Shown here: piece by piece, positions 15,369-23,579 of the stretch
Position numbering within the stretch: position 1 is the stretch's first letter
How the letters are laid out: every line of letters starts with the position of its first letter
Source: an uncultured Bacteroidota bacterium
GTDB taxonomy: Bacteria; Bacteroidota; Bacteroidia; UKL13-3
Direction of reading: 5' to 3'
DNA: 44,735 nt
Assembly: GCA_903927505.1 (NCBI GenBank)
Contig: CAIYNF010000046.1
Span: 1 to 44,735 of the forward strand
The notes under the pieces: generated by a model
What the model was told of the DNA's origin: nothing
The model's input: only the letters and a program-made list of their open reading frames with translations
Database searches by the model: none
Made by a program: the position numbers and the translations under genes

Positions 15369-16280
15369 ATGTTTGCAGTAGAGGCAAAAGAACTGAGAAA
15401 AGTATACGGTAAAGAGAAAACAGTTGCCGTTGATGCTGTTTCATTTTCTGTGAAGGAAGGCGAATTATTTGGATTAATTGGTCCGGATGGCGCAGGTAAA
15501 ACCAGTATTTTTAGAATGCTCACAACCCTTTTGCTGCCAGATGGAGGAGCAGCAAGTGTAGCTGGTTTGGATATAGTAAAAGATTACAAAGAAATTAGAA
15601 AAAGGCTTGGCTATATGCCCGGCAAATTTTCCTTATATGCCGATTTAACGGTAGAAGAAAATTTAAACTTTTTTGCAACTGTTTTTGGGACTACCATAGA
15701 AGAAAATTACCATCTTATAAAAGATATTTATGTGCAGTTAGCGCCTTTTAAAAATAGGCGCGCTGGTAAACTGTCTGGTGGTATGAAACAGAAATTGGCT
15801 TTGTGTTGCGCATTAATTCATAAACCAGAAGTGTTGTTTTTAGACGAGCCAACTACGGGTGTTGATCCCGTTTCTCGCAAAGAATTTTGGGAAATGTTAA
15901 AGCGATTAAAAGCGCAAGGCATTTCCATATTAGTATCTACACCCTACATGGATGAAGCTGCTTTGTGTGATAAAATTGCCTTGATTCAGGGCGGAAAAAT
16001 TCTTTCCATTGATACGCCAAATGCCATTGTAGAGGATTTTCCAAATAAGCTTTTTGCCCTTAAAGGTGATTCAATGTATTTGTTATTGCAAGCTGCCAAT
16101 ACTAGTAATTTTGTAGAACATGCCTATGCTTTTGGTGAGTATGCACATGTAATATTAAAGGATAATATTAGTTCCGAAGATTTGTTGTTGGATTATTTAT
16201 CTCAGGAAGGTTTTGGTGCATTAGAAATGAAACAAATTGTTCCAAGTATAGAGGATTGTTTTATTCGTTTACTCCGTTAA
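15369..16280 (+). CDS. ABC transporter ATPase 1 (YbhF N-half-like), partly degenerate
   Basis: The 303-residue ATPase has Walker A GPDGAGKT (38-45), a canonical signature LSGGM (135-139) and Walker B VLFLDEP (155-161, with catalytic Glu160). Two catalytic loops differ: the Q-loop reads YMPGKFSLY with Gly85 where ATPase 2 has Gln, and the H-loop reads STPYMDEA with Pro192 in place of His. It has about 60 extra C-terminal residues. I chose ATG 15369 over GTG 15366, which overlaps the stop of the adaptor gene. It pairs with ATPase 2, one base downstream; together they correspond to the fused YbhF. Confidence 0.92.
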   Translation: MFAVEAKELRKVYGKEKTVAVDAVSFSVKEGELFGLIGPDGAGKTSIFRMLTTLLLPDGGAASVAGLDIVKDYKEIRKRLGYMPGKFSLYADLTVEENLNFFATVFGTTIEENYHLIKDIYVQLAPFKNRRAGKLSGGMKQKLALCCALIHKPEVLFLDEPTTGVDPVSRKEFWEMLKRLKAQGISILVSTPYMDEAALCDKIALIQGGKILSIDTPNAIVEDFPNKLFALKGDSMYLLLQAANTSNFVEHAYAFGEYAHVILKDNISSEDLLLDYLSQEGFGALEMKQIVPSIEDCFIRLLR

Positions 16281-16281
16281 T

Positions 16282-17022
16282 ATGAAAGAACAAGTAATTA
16301 TTGCAGATAAATTAAGTAAGCGTTTTGGTCAATTTATGGCTACAAACCAAATTAGTTTTTCGGTAAGTGCTGGTGAAATATTTGGTTTTTTAGGGGCCAA
16401 TGGAGCGGGTAAAACTACTGCCATGCGCATGCTCTGCGGGCTGTCTATTCCTAGCGAAGGTTCGGCCAGTGTAGCAGGTTTTGATGTGTATACACAAACA
16501 GAGGAAATCAAGAAAAATATTGGGTATATGAGTCAGCGTTTTTCTTTGTATGAAGATTTAACTGTGCTAGAAAATATTCGCTTTTTTGGTGGAATTTATG
16601 GATTGTCAGATTTGCAAATCAAAGAAAAAAGCGATGCCTTAATTCAACAATTGGGTTTGGAAAAAGAGGCAAAAAAATTAGTTTCTGCCTTGCCGCTTGG
16701 CTGGCGTCAGAAGCTTTCATTCTCTGTGGCTATTTTGCACGACCCCAAAATTGTTTTTTTAGACGAACCAACTGGAGGTGTGGATCCACTTACGCGCAGG
16801 CAGTTTTGGGATATGATTTATGCAGCTGCCAATAGAGGTGTTACTATTTTTGTTACCACTCATTACATGGATGAGGCAGAATATTGCGATAGAATCTCCA
16901 TCATGGTGGATGGTAAAATAGATGCCATGGGCACTCCTGCCGAATTGAAAAAACAATTTGATGCCCAAAATATGGATGAAGTGTTTTACCAATTAGCCCG
17001 TGGGGCTAAAAGAAAGGAATAA
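16282..17022 (+). CDS. ABC transporter ATPase 2 (YbhF C-half-like) with altered signature
   Basis: The 246-residue ATPase has Walker A GANGAGKTT (38-46), Q-loop Gln85 (YMSQRFSLY), Walker B IVFLDEP with Glu162, and H-loop His194 (TTHYMDEAE), all canonical. The signature reads L-P-L-G-W (137-141) instead of LSGGQ. This complements ATPase 1, which has a good signature but lacks Q- and H-loop residues. In a head-to-tail heterodimer both sets of defects fall into the same composite site. One base separates it from ATPase 1, and the first permease starts two bases after its stop. Confidence 0.92.
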   Translation: MKEQVIIADKLSKRFGQFMATNQISFSVSAGEIFGFLGANGAGKTTAMRMLCGLSIPSEGSASVAGFDVYTQTEEIKKNIGYMSQRFSLYEDLTVLENIRFFGGIYGLSDLQIKEKSDALIQQLGLEKEAKKLVSALPLGWRQKLSFSVAILHDPKIVFLDEPTGGVDPLTRRQFWDMIYAAANRGVTIFVTTHYMDEAEYCDRISIMVDGKIDAMGTPAELKKQFDAQNMDEVFYQLARGAKRKE

Positions 17023-17024
17023 AA

Positions 17025-18131
17025 ATGAAACAGTTTTTGTCATTTGTAAGAAAAGAATTTTACCATGTTTTGCGTGATAGGAAAACACTTTTTATTCTAT
17101 TTGGTATGCCCGTGGTGCAGATATTGATATTTGGTTTTGCTTTGAGCAATGAGGTAAAAAACTCAAAACTTTTGGTCTTCAATCAGGCGCAGGACGAGGC
17201 TTCTGCCAAGTTGATAAACGAATTAGAAGTGAGTAATTACTTTGAAATTGAAAAAGTAGTTGGCTCTTATTCAGAAATTCATCAAACGTTTAAGCAGGGG
17301 GATATCCGTTTAGCCCTTATTATACCTGCTAATTTTGGATCGGATTTAGCCCATCAAAATAAAGCAAGTTTGCAATTAATCAATGATGCTTCGGATCCAA
17401 ATACGGCTACTACTTTAAATAATTATGTGAATATAATTGTGCAAGATTTTTTAGCTCAAAATTACCCAAGTGCAAAATTACCATTTGCTATACTTCCTCA
17501 AACGCGCATGTTATACAACCCGCAATTGCAAGGTGCTCCTAATTTTGTGCCAGGTGTAATGGCTATGATTCTCATGTTAATTTGTGTTATGATGACCGCC
17601 GTAAGTATTGTGCGCGAAAAAGAAAACGGTACCATGGAAGTACTTTTGGTTTCACCTTTTAAACCCATTTTGGTTATCCTTTCAAAGGCTTTTCCTTATT
17701 TGTTATTATCGCTTGTAAATGTTACAAGTATTTTGCTCTTGAGTGTTTACTTGCTTGATTTGCCTATTCAAGGAAATATTTTTATGCTTTATGCGGTGAG
17801 TACTTTGTTTATTATTACCTGCTTAAGCATAGGTATTCTCATTTCGGTTTTAACCAATTCACAACAAGTGGCCATGCTTATTTCTTTAATGGGAATGATG
17901 TTGCCTGCATTGTTATTTAGTGGCTTTATGTTTCCAATTGAAAACATGCCTTTGCCCTTACAAGTTATTAGCAATATTGTTCCATCTAAATGGTATTATA
18001 TTATGGTAAAAGGAATTATGATAAAAGGTTTGGGGATATCGTCTTTGCTCAAAGAAACAGCTGTTTTGGTGTTCATTACCACGGTGGTTTTAATCATTAG
18101 TATCAAAAAGTTTAAAATTAGGTTGGCATGA
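17025..18131 (+). CDS. ABC-2 type permease 1 (YbhS/YbhR-like)
   Basis: The 368-residue permease has one N-terminal transmembrane helix (FILFGMPVVQILIFGFALSN, about residues 25-44) and a large extracytoplasmic domain (about 50-175). Five or so C-terminal helices follow, with the ABC-2 signature region (VREKENGTMEVLLVSPFKP, about 196-214). This is the ABC2_membrane_3 architecture of YbhS/YbhR, which exports drugs or cations. Its stop overlaps the start of permease 2 by four bases (ATGA), implying coupled translation for a 1:1 heterodimer. Confidence 0.92.
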   Translation: MKQFLSFVRKEFYHVLRDRKTLFILFGMPVVQILIFGFALSNEVKNSKLLVFNQAQDEASAKLINELEVSNYFEIEKVVGSYSEIHQTFKQGDIRLALIIPANFGSDLAHQNKASLQLINDASDPNTATTLNNYVNIIVQDFLAQNYPSAKLPFAILPQTRMLYNPQLQGAPNFVPGVMAMILMLICVMMTAVSIVREKENGTMEVLLVSPFKPILVILSKAFPYLLLSLVNVTSILLLSVYLLDLPIQGNIFMLYAVSTLFIITCLSIGILISVLTNSQQVAMLISLMGMMLPALLFSGFMFPIENMPLPLQVISNIVPSKWYYIMVKGIMIKGLGISSLLKETAVLVFITTVVLIISIKKFKIRLA

Positions 18132-19246
18132 GAACAATCCGTTTATTATTAGAAAAAGAGTTTAGGCAGATATTTAGAAACAAATCTATTCTGGCGCTTA
18201 TTTTGGTGATGCCCACCATGCAGCTAATTATTTTGCCATTAGCCGCCAATTACGAGGTAAAGAATATTAATTTGGCGGTGGTTGACAATGACCATTCTAA
18301 CAGCTCAGCGCAAATGGTCAATAAAATTGTAGCTTCTGGCTATTTTAAATTGTGTGCTAGTCCGGCCAACTTTGAGCAGGGAATGGAATTAATTGAACTT
18401 GACAAGGCAGATTTGATTTTGGAAATTCCTGCAGTTTTTGAGCGGAATATTACCCGTGAAGGTTCAGAAAAAGTATTCCTTGCGGTGAATGCCATCAATG
18501 GCGTTAAGGCAGGATTAGGTGGAACCTATTTGAGCACCATCATTAAAAATTATAACCAAGATATTTTGTTAAAATGGGCTCAGGCATCAAAAATACCTGC
18601 AGCACCTCAAATTAATATTACCGCTTCTAATTGGTTCAACCCAAGTTTAAACTATAATTTCTTTATGGTACCGGGTATATTGGCCATATTAGTAACCATG
18701 GTAGGTGGATTTTTAACAGCCCTCAATATTGTAAAGGAAAAAGAATTAGGAACCATAGAGCAAATAAATGTTACGCCTATTAAGAAAGTGCATTTTATTC
18801 TCGGTAAATTAATTCCATTTTGGATTTTAGGAAATATTGTTTTTACAATTGGTTTATTGGTATCCTATTTTATTTACGGAATTGTGCCTGTTGGAAATTT
18901 AGCATTAATGTATGCCTTTGTTATAGCCTATTTGCCTGCCGTTTTGGGCTTTGGCTTGTTGGTATCTACTTTTTGTGAAACGCAACAACAGGCTATGTTT
19001 ATCATGTTTTTCTTCATGATGATTTTTATGCTCATGGGCGGTTTGTTTACTCCTATTGAAAGCATGCCTAAATGGGCGCAAATAGTGGCGCAATTTAACC
19101 CTGTTACCTATCTTATAAAGGTAATGCGGATGATTGTTTTAAAGGGGAGTGGATTTAGAGATGTATTGCCACATTTCTTTACCATTATCCTGTTTGGAGT
19201 AGTGTTAAATATTTTGGCCATACTTAATTACCGCAAAACTTCTTAG
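18128..19246 (+). CDS. ABC-2 type permease 2 (YbhR/YbhS-like)
   Basis: The 372-residue permease has the same plan as permease 1: first helix near residues 20-40, large periplasmic loop, and a C-terminal helix bundle starting at NFFMVPGILAILVTMVGGF. It contains the matching VKEKELGTIEQINVTPI segment. It is the last gene of the exporter operon and ends two bases before the convergent xerD stop, with no terminator between them. The substrate is unknown; family members act on drugs, organic cations or polyketides. Confidence 0.92.
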   Translation: MRTIRLLLEKEFRQIFRNKSILALILVMPTMQLIILPLAANYEVKNINLAVVDNDHSNSSAQMVNKIVASGYFKLCASPANFEQGMELIELDKADLILEIPAVFERNITREGSEKVFLAVNAINGVKAGLGGTYLSTIIKNYNQDILLKWAQASKIPAAPQINITASNWFNPSLNYNFFMVPGILAILVTMVGGFLTALNIVKEKELGTIEQINVTPIKKVHFILGKLIPFWILGNIVFTIGLLVSYFIYGIVPVGNLALMYAFVIAYLPAVLGFGLLVSTFCETQQQAMFIMFFFMMIFMLMGGLFTPIESMPKWAQIVAQFNPVTYLIKVMRMIVLKGSGFRDVLPHFFTIILFGVVLNILAILNYRKTS

Positions 19247-19248
19247 CT

Positions 19249-20154
19249 TTATTTCCTTCTACTCCTTGGGTGAAATTGACTCACCACATCTCTCAAATAT
19301 TCCCTGTCTAAATGGGTATAAATTTCGGTGGTGGTAATGCTTTCATGTCCAAGCATTTGTTGCACGGCCCTTAAATCCGCCCCGGCTTCAACCAAGCTTG
19401 TGGCAAAGGAATGGCGCAGGGTATGCGGACTGATACTTTTTTGTATACCCGCAGCAAGGGCTAAGTCTTTGAGGATGTAAAATATCATTACCCTGCTTAA
19501 TTTTCCACCCCTGCGGTTGAGGAATAAAATATCATTGGATCCTGTTTTTACGTTTTGGTGGTTTCTTACTTCCTTTTGGTAAAGGTCTATAATTTGCAAG
19601 GCACTTAAGCTAATTGGAACCAAGCGTTCTTTGTTTCCTTTACCTGTTACTTTAATATACATTTCTTCAAAAGAGATGCAGGATATTTTCAATTCTGTTG
19701 CCTCACTCACACGCAAGCCGCAACTGAACATGGTTTCTACAATGGCTTTGTTTCTTAGGCCTTCTGGCTTGTTTAAATTCAATTGGGCCACCATGACATC
19801 TATTTCATGTACTTCTAATACGTCGGGTAGTTTTCTGCTGAGCTTGGGTGCTTCTAGTAATTCGGCCGGACTTTGTTTAATTTCATCCTCCATTAAGAGG
19901 TATTTGTAAAAGGCTTTAATGCCTGAAATTATTCTTGCTTGGCTATTGGCCTCCAATCCTAATTTGTTGAGGTAGGCAATAAACTGCCTTAAATTGGCCA
20001 GTTTTATCTCGTCTGGTGCAATGTTTAGGTTTTCTATGGCAAGGTATTGAATGAGCTTCTCAACATCGTGTACGTATGCCTCAATTGAATTTGCTTGTAA
20101 AGAGCGTTCTAATTGAAGGTATACCTGAAAGCCTTTGAGATAAGTTTGCCACAT
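19249..20154 (-). CDS. xerD: Site-specific tyrosine recombinase XerD-like
   Basis: The 301-residue product has an N-terminal SAM-like core-binding domain (about 1-95) and the catalytic domain with all expected residues: Arg148 (SCGLRVSEATEL), Lys172 (GKGNKERLVP), His244 and Arg247 (SPHTLRHSF), His270 (LGHESITTTEIY) and nucleophile Tyr279. Length and motifs fit XerC/XerD for chromosome dimer resolution rather than a phage integrase, and no att-like repeats are seen nearby. XerD over XerC is a judgement from overall likeness. A -7 box lies 7 bases before the ATG. Confidence 0.88.
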   Translation of the reverse strand: MWQTYLKGFQVYLQLERSLQANSIEAYVHDVEKLIQYLAIENLNIAPDEIKLANLRQFIAYLNKLGLEANSQARIISGIKAFYKYLLMEDEIKQSPAELLEAPKLSRKLPDVLEVHEIDVMVAQLNLNKPEGLRNKAIVETMFSCGLRVSEATELKISCISFEEMYIKVTGKGNKERLVPISLSALQIIDLYQKEVRNHQNVKTGSNDILFLNRRGGKLSRVMIFYILKDLALAAGIQKSISPHTLRHSFATSLVEAGADLRAVQQMLGHESITTTEIYTHLDREYLRDVVSQFHPRSRRK

Positions 20155-20160
20155 TGCTTA

Positions 20161-20168
20161 CAAACATA
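20161..20168 (-). promoter_or_regulatory. Candidate -7 box for xerD, nearly leaderless
   Basis: TATGTTTG on the minus strand fits TAnnTTTG and ends 6 bases before the xerD ATG, so the transcript would begin almost at the start codon. The -33 position falls in the terminator hairpin and shows no TTTG, so this remains weak. Confidence 0.35.
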
Positions 20169-20169
20169 T

Positions 20170-20203
20170 AAAAAAAAAGACCGACGAGGTCGGTCTTTTT
20201 TTT
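20170..20203. terminator. Bidirectional terminator between the Omp28-like gene and xerD
   Basis: GACCGAC (20179-20185) pairs with GTCGGTC (20189-20195) around a GAG loop. A-run and T-run arms extend the stem to about 15 bp. It terminates the Omp28-like gene on the minus strand and is symmetrical enough to work both ways. Confidence 0.92.
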
Positions 20204-20224
20204 ATAACTAAATGTTGTTTTTAA

Positions 20225-21103
20225 CTACAACGGTAAAGCAACTCTATCGCAATTTAATACTTCAACAACTGTAGTTGTTCCAGAAACGGTATGTCTCCAA
20301 ACTACAACTACAACGCTTAAATTTGATTTCGACCAGTTTTTCAAAGGATTGGTAGGGTTTACAAAAGGAATAGTACCCAACAAAGTTTTTTCTACAATTT
20401 GTCCTTCAGTTACAGCACCAGTAGTTAAATCATCACCATAAGTGCTGGTACAGAATTTACCTCTCAACACATCGTTGTGGGTGTAAGGTCTAACCAATAC
20501 GCCATTTTTAACTTGTTGGAAAACGATACCATCTTCAACTACCCATGCAGAAACTTTAAATGTTCCGTTATCAGCTTTTAAGAATTTAGTTCTGGTTGTT
20601 ACATTGTAAATACCATCTACATTTTTAATGCTAACGTTTACTGCAGCAACTGGTGCTTGACCAGCAAATGTGTTTACATAACCTGTGTATTGTGCTTTAG
20701 CAGTAGAAGCGCTTCCGCTTGAAGGCGCATTAGGGAATACCAAGAAAGTTGGTGCACTGTATGAACCACCTGAAATAATTAAACTTAATAAATCTCCACC
20801 AGCAGTACCAGCAGTTAAATCAGATAATGAATCAAATGCAGGAGCATTGGTATGAACTACCACACCAACTACTTTAGATTTCATGTTCAAATCGTCAACA
20901 ATAGCTTCGTAGTTAGGAATACCTGCAGAACCACAAGGGTTACATTGGCTACCAGTATAATAAAGGAATAAAGCTTTTTTTGTTGTGCTAAATGTTTCAG
21001 GAGTTGTATTTCCTCCGCTTGTAGTTTCTGTTTTCTTGCAACTTGCAAGCGTTAAAGAAAGACCGATTAAAACGGCCATTGATGTTTTAAATATATTTTT
21101 CAT
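20225..21103 (-). CDS. Omp28-like lipoprotein with CxxC motif
   Basis: The 292-residue product has a lipoprotein signal ending LTLASCKK and a thioredoxin-like segment: KALFLYYTGSQCNPCGSAG (about residues 42-60) with C-N-P-C, followed by strand and helix elements typical of Omp28-related proteins of Bacteroidota. The C-terminal half (about 150-292) is beta-rich. Family members are surface or periplasmic; some may act in redox or adhesion, but no function is fixed. A -7-like AATATTTG (21129-21136, minus strand) and a TTTG at 21155-21158 give a possible promoter. It ends in a strong terminator, so it is monocistronic. Confidence 0.7.
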   Translation of the reverse strand: MKNIFKTSMAVLIGLSLTLASCKKTETTSGGNTTPETFSTTKKALFLYYTGSQCNPCGSAGIPNYEAIVDDLNMKSKVVGVVVHTNAPAFDSLSDLTAGTAGGDLLSLIISGGSYSAPTFLVFPNAPSSGSASTAKAQYTGYVNTFAGQAPVAAVNVSIKNVDGIYNVTTRTKFLKADNGTFKVSAWVVEDGIVFQQVKNGVLVRPYTHNDVLRGKFCTSTYGDDLTTGAVTEGQIVEKTLLGTIPFVNPTNPLKNWSKSNLSVVVVVWRHTVSGTTTVVEVLNCDRVALPL

Positions 21104-21197
21104 TTTTATTGGGATTTATTTTCAATAACAAATATTAACAAAATTTCGACAAAACAAAATCTAAATTAGAAATTATTTTTTTGCGTTTTGTACAAAA

Positions 21198-22064
21198 TTA
21201 GGCTTCTGCACGAAGGCTTAAATCAATGCTTTTTGAGGAATGGGTGAGTGCGCCAACCGAAATAAAATCAACTCCGGTGGCGGCATAATCTAATATGGTA
21301 TCCATGGTAATTCCTCCACTGGCCTCGGTTTCAAAGCGTTTATTAATTAAAGCAACTGCTTCTTTTATTAATTCTGGTTTAAAATTATCGAGCATAATTC
21401 TGTTTACACCCCCAAAATTTAATACCTCTTCTACCTCTTTTAAATTTCTGGTTTCAATTTCAATGGGAATGTCTAAGCCTTTAAATTTTAAGTAGTGTTG
21501 GGCTTTTTCAATGGCCTGACTAATTCCACCGGCAAAATCAATGTGGTTGTCTTTAATCATAATCATATCGTACAAGCCAATGCGGTGATTAGAACAACCA
21601 CCTAGTTTTACCGCCCATTTTTCTAGTAAGCGCATGCCTGGTGTGGTTTTGCGTGTGTCTAAAATGGTGGTATGGTAATCTTTTAACAATTGGCTAATCT
21701 TATAACTCTGACTGGCAATTCCGCTCAACCTTTGCATGAAATTTAAAACCAATCTTTCGGCAGTAAGTATGCTAATATCCGAACCAGTAACATTAAAAAT
21801 ACGGTCGCCAATTGCAATTAAATCTCCATCCTTTTTAAGGGGGGTGTATTGCAAATCTGAATCAATTCTTTTGAAGATATATTGGGCTAATTCTATGCCT
21901 GCAATAATGCCAGCTTCTTTTGCCACACAATAGGCTTTTCCTTGTTTGTCTGCTGGTATGCATGCCAAAGAGCTATGGTCGCCACTGCCAACATCTTCTT
22001 TTATGGCAATTTCAATGAGGTCTTTGATGTCTTTGTTTTGCAGTAATTCCATGAATTTATTCAT
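21198..22064 (-). CDS. nadC: Nicotinate-nucleotide pyrophosphorylase (carboxylating), QPRTase
   Basis: NadC converts quinolinate and PRPP to nicotinate mononucleotide in de novo NAD synthesis. The 288-residue product has the N-terminal EDVGSGDHSS segment (about residue 22), the active-site TRKTTPGMRLLEKWAVKLGG segment with the following NHRIGLYDMIMIKDNH (about 135-175), and the late GGI and SVGALTHS motifs. The frame runs to a GTG at 22076, but ATG 22064 shares a base with the hutH stop (TAATG), which indicates coupled translation. No nadA or nadB is in the window. Confidence 0.94.
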   Translation of the reverse strand: MNKFMELLQNKDIKDLIEIAIKEDVGSGDHSSLACIPADKQGKAYCVAKEAGIIAGIELAQYIFKRIDSDLQYTPLKKDGDLIAIGDRIFNVTGSDISILTAERLVLNFMQRLSGIASQSYKISQLLKDYHTTILDTRKTTPGMRLLEKWAVKLGGCSNHRIGLYDMIMIKDNHIDFAGGISQAIEKAQHYLKFKGLDIPIEIETRNLKEVEEVLNFGGVNRIMLDNFKPELIKEAVALINKRFETEASGGITMDTILDYAATGVDFISVGALTHSSKSIDLSLRAEA

Positions 22065-23578
22065 TAAATGGTCCACTCGTCTAAATTGTAATTGCGCATA
22101 AATTGAATGGTTTCTTGCATATCTGTATAGAGATACCTATCGTTTTCAAGTTTGGCCACTTTTTCACGATAGGCTGCCAATGGTTCTTCAATATGATGTG
22201 AGCTTTTTAATGGTCGTCTGAATTCAATTGCTTGGGCAGCGTTCATGTATTCAATGGCCAATACTGTTTCTAAATTAGTGCAAACACGCAACAATTTGGT
22301 TGCCGCATTTGCTCCCATGCTTACATGGTCTTCTTGCCCATTGCTACTTACAATGCTATCTACACTGGCTGGTGTGGCCAATTGTTTGTTCTGACTAACA
22401 ATACTTGCCGCTGTGTATTGCGGAATCATAAAGCCTGAATTTAAGCCCGGATTGGCTGTGAGAAACGCGGGCAAATGTCTTATTCCAGAAATTAATTGAA
22501 AGGTTCTGCGCTCAGAAATATTTCCTAATTCTGCTAAGGCAATGGCAAGAAAATCATACGCCAATGCCAAAGGTTGTCCATGGAAATTTCCACCAGAAAT
22601 AATGGTATCTAAATCTGGAAATACATTTGGGTTATCTGTAACGGCATTTACTTCAATATCTACCACCGTTTTAAAATATTGAAAAGCATCCCAGGTGGCA
22701 CCATGCACTTGTGGAATGCAGCGGAAAGAGTAGGGGTCTTGCACCTGTTTTTTAGGTGCGGCAATCATGGCACTGTTGGCCAACAAATACCTAATAACCC
22801 TTGCTGTTTCTATTTGTCCTGGGTGTGGTCTTAAATCATGTAATGCTGGGTGGAAGGGTTCTATTCTGGCATCAAATCCTTCCATAGAAGTTGCAGCAAT
22901 GAGGTTAGACCAATGAATTAATTTCTTTGCTTTTAAATAAACATAGGTGCCATATGCACTCATAAATTGTGTGCCGTTTATTAATGCCAATCCTTCTTTT
23001 GATTGCAATTGAATTGGCTGCCAATTCAATTTAGCCAATGCTGTTTTTGCACTTACAATTTCAAAACCATTGCCATTGTCGATCCAAACTTCGCCATCAC
23101 CAATAAGGGGCAAACACAAATGAGCCAATGGTGCTAAGTCGCCACTGGCGCCCAAAGAGCCTTGCTCGTATACAACTGGGTAAACCCCATTGTTGAAAAA
23201 ATCTACCAAACGGTTTACAGTTGCAACACTTACACCGCTACTTCCCAAAACCAATGATTGGATTTTAAGCAACAACATAATTTTCACCAAATCACGGTCA
23301 ATTTTTTCTCCCGCACCACAGGCATGTGAACGCAATAAATTTTCTTGTAAAGTGCTTAAATCTGCGTTTGAAACAACGGTATTACATAATGACCCAAAGC
23401 CTGTGTTTACGCCATATATGGCATCGCCTTCTTTTGCCATGCGCTGGTCTAAATAGGCCCTACATTTTTCAACGGCTGCCAGTGCGTTTTTCGAAATCGC
23501 AATTTTCTTGTTATGGTCTATAATGTATTCTATTTCACTGAGTGAAATTTCATGACTAATTTCTATAATATCTTTCAT
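22064..23578 (-). CDS. hutH: Histidine ammonia-lyase (aromatic amino acid lyase family)
   Basis: The 504-residue product is an MIO enzyme. The Ala-Ser-Gly triad that forms the prosthetic group is at 144-146 (GSLGASGDLAPLAHL), with the Tyr55 loop (YGVNTGFG). The substrate-selectivity pair is Ser84-His85 (RSHACG), which fits histidine lyases better than phenylalanine lyases. It should make urocanate and ammonia. It sits in hisS-hutH-nadC, one base after hisS and overlapping nadC, without hutU, hutI or hutG. Tyrosine lyase activity cannot be excluded. Confidence 0.88.
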   Translation of the reverse strand: MKDIIEISHEISLSEIEYIIDHNKKIAISKNALAAVEKCRAYLDQRMAKEGDAIYGVNTGFGSLCNTVVSNADLSTLQENLLRSHACGAGEKIDRDLVKIMLLLKIQSLVLGSSGVSVATVNRLVDFFNNGVYPVVYEQGSLGASGDLAPLAHLCLPLIGDGEVWIDNGNGFEIVSAKTALAKLNWQPIQLQSKEGLALINGTQFMSAYGTYVYLKAKKLIHWSNLIAATSMEGFDARIEPFHPALHDLRPHPGQIETARVIRYLLANSAMIAAPKKQVQDPYSFRCIPQVHGATWDAFQYFKTVVDIEVNAVTDNPNVFPDLDTIISGGNFHGQPLALAYDFLAIALAELGNISERRTFQLISGIRHLPAFLTANPGLNSGFMIPQYTAASIVSQNKQLATPASVDSIVSSNGQEDHVSMGANAATKLLRVCTNLETVLAIEYMNAAQAIEFRRPLKSSHHIEEPLAAYREKVAKLENDRYLYTDMQETIQFMRNYNLDEWTI

Positions 23579-23579
23579 C

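Noticed and set aside
19249-20154. Phage integrase marking a mobile element
   Set aside because: Length, motifs and the housekeeping surroundings fit XerC/XerD and there are no direct repeats or cargo genes.
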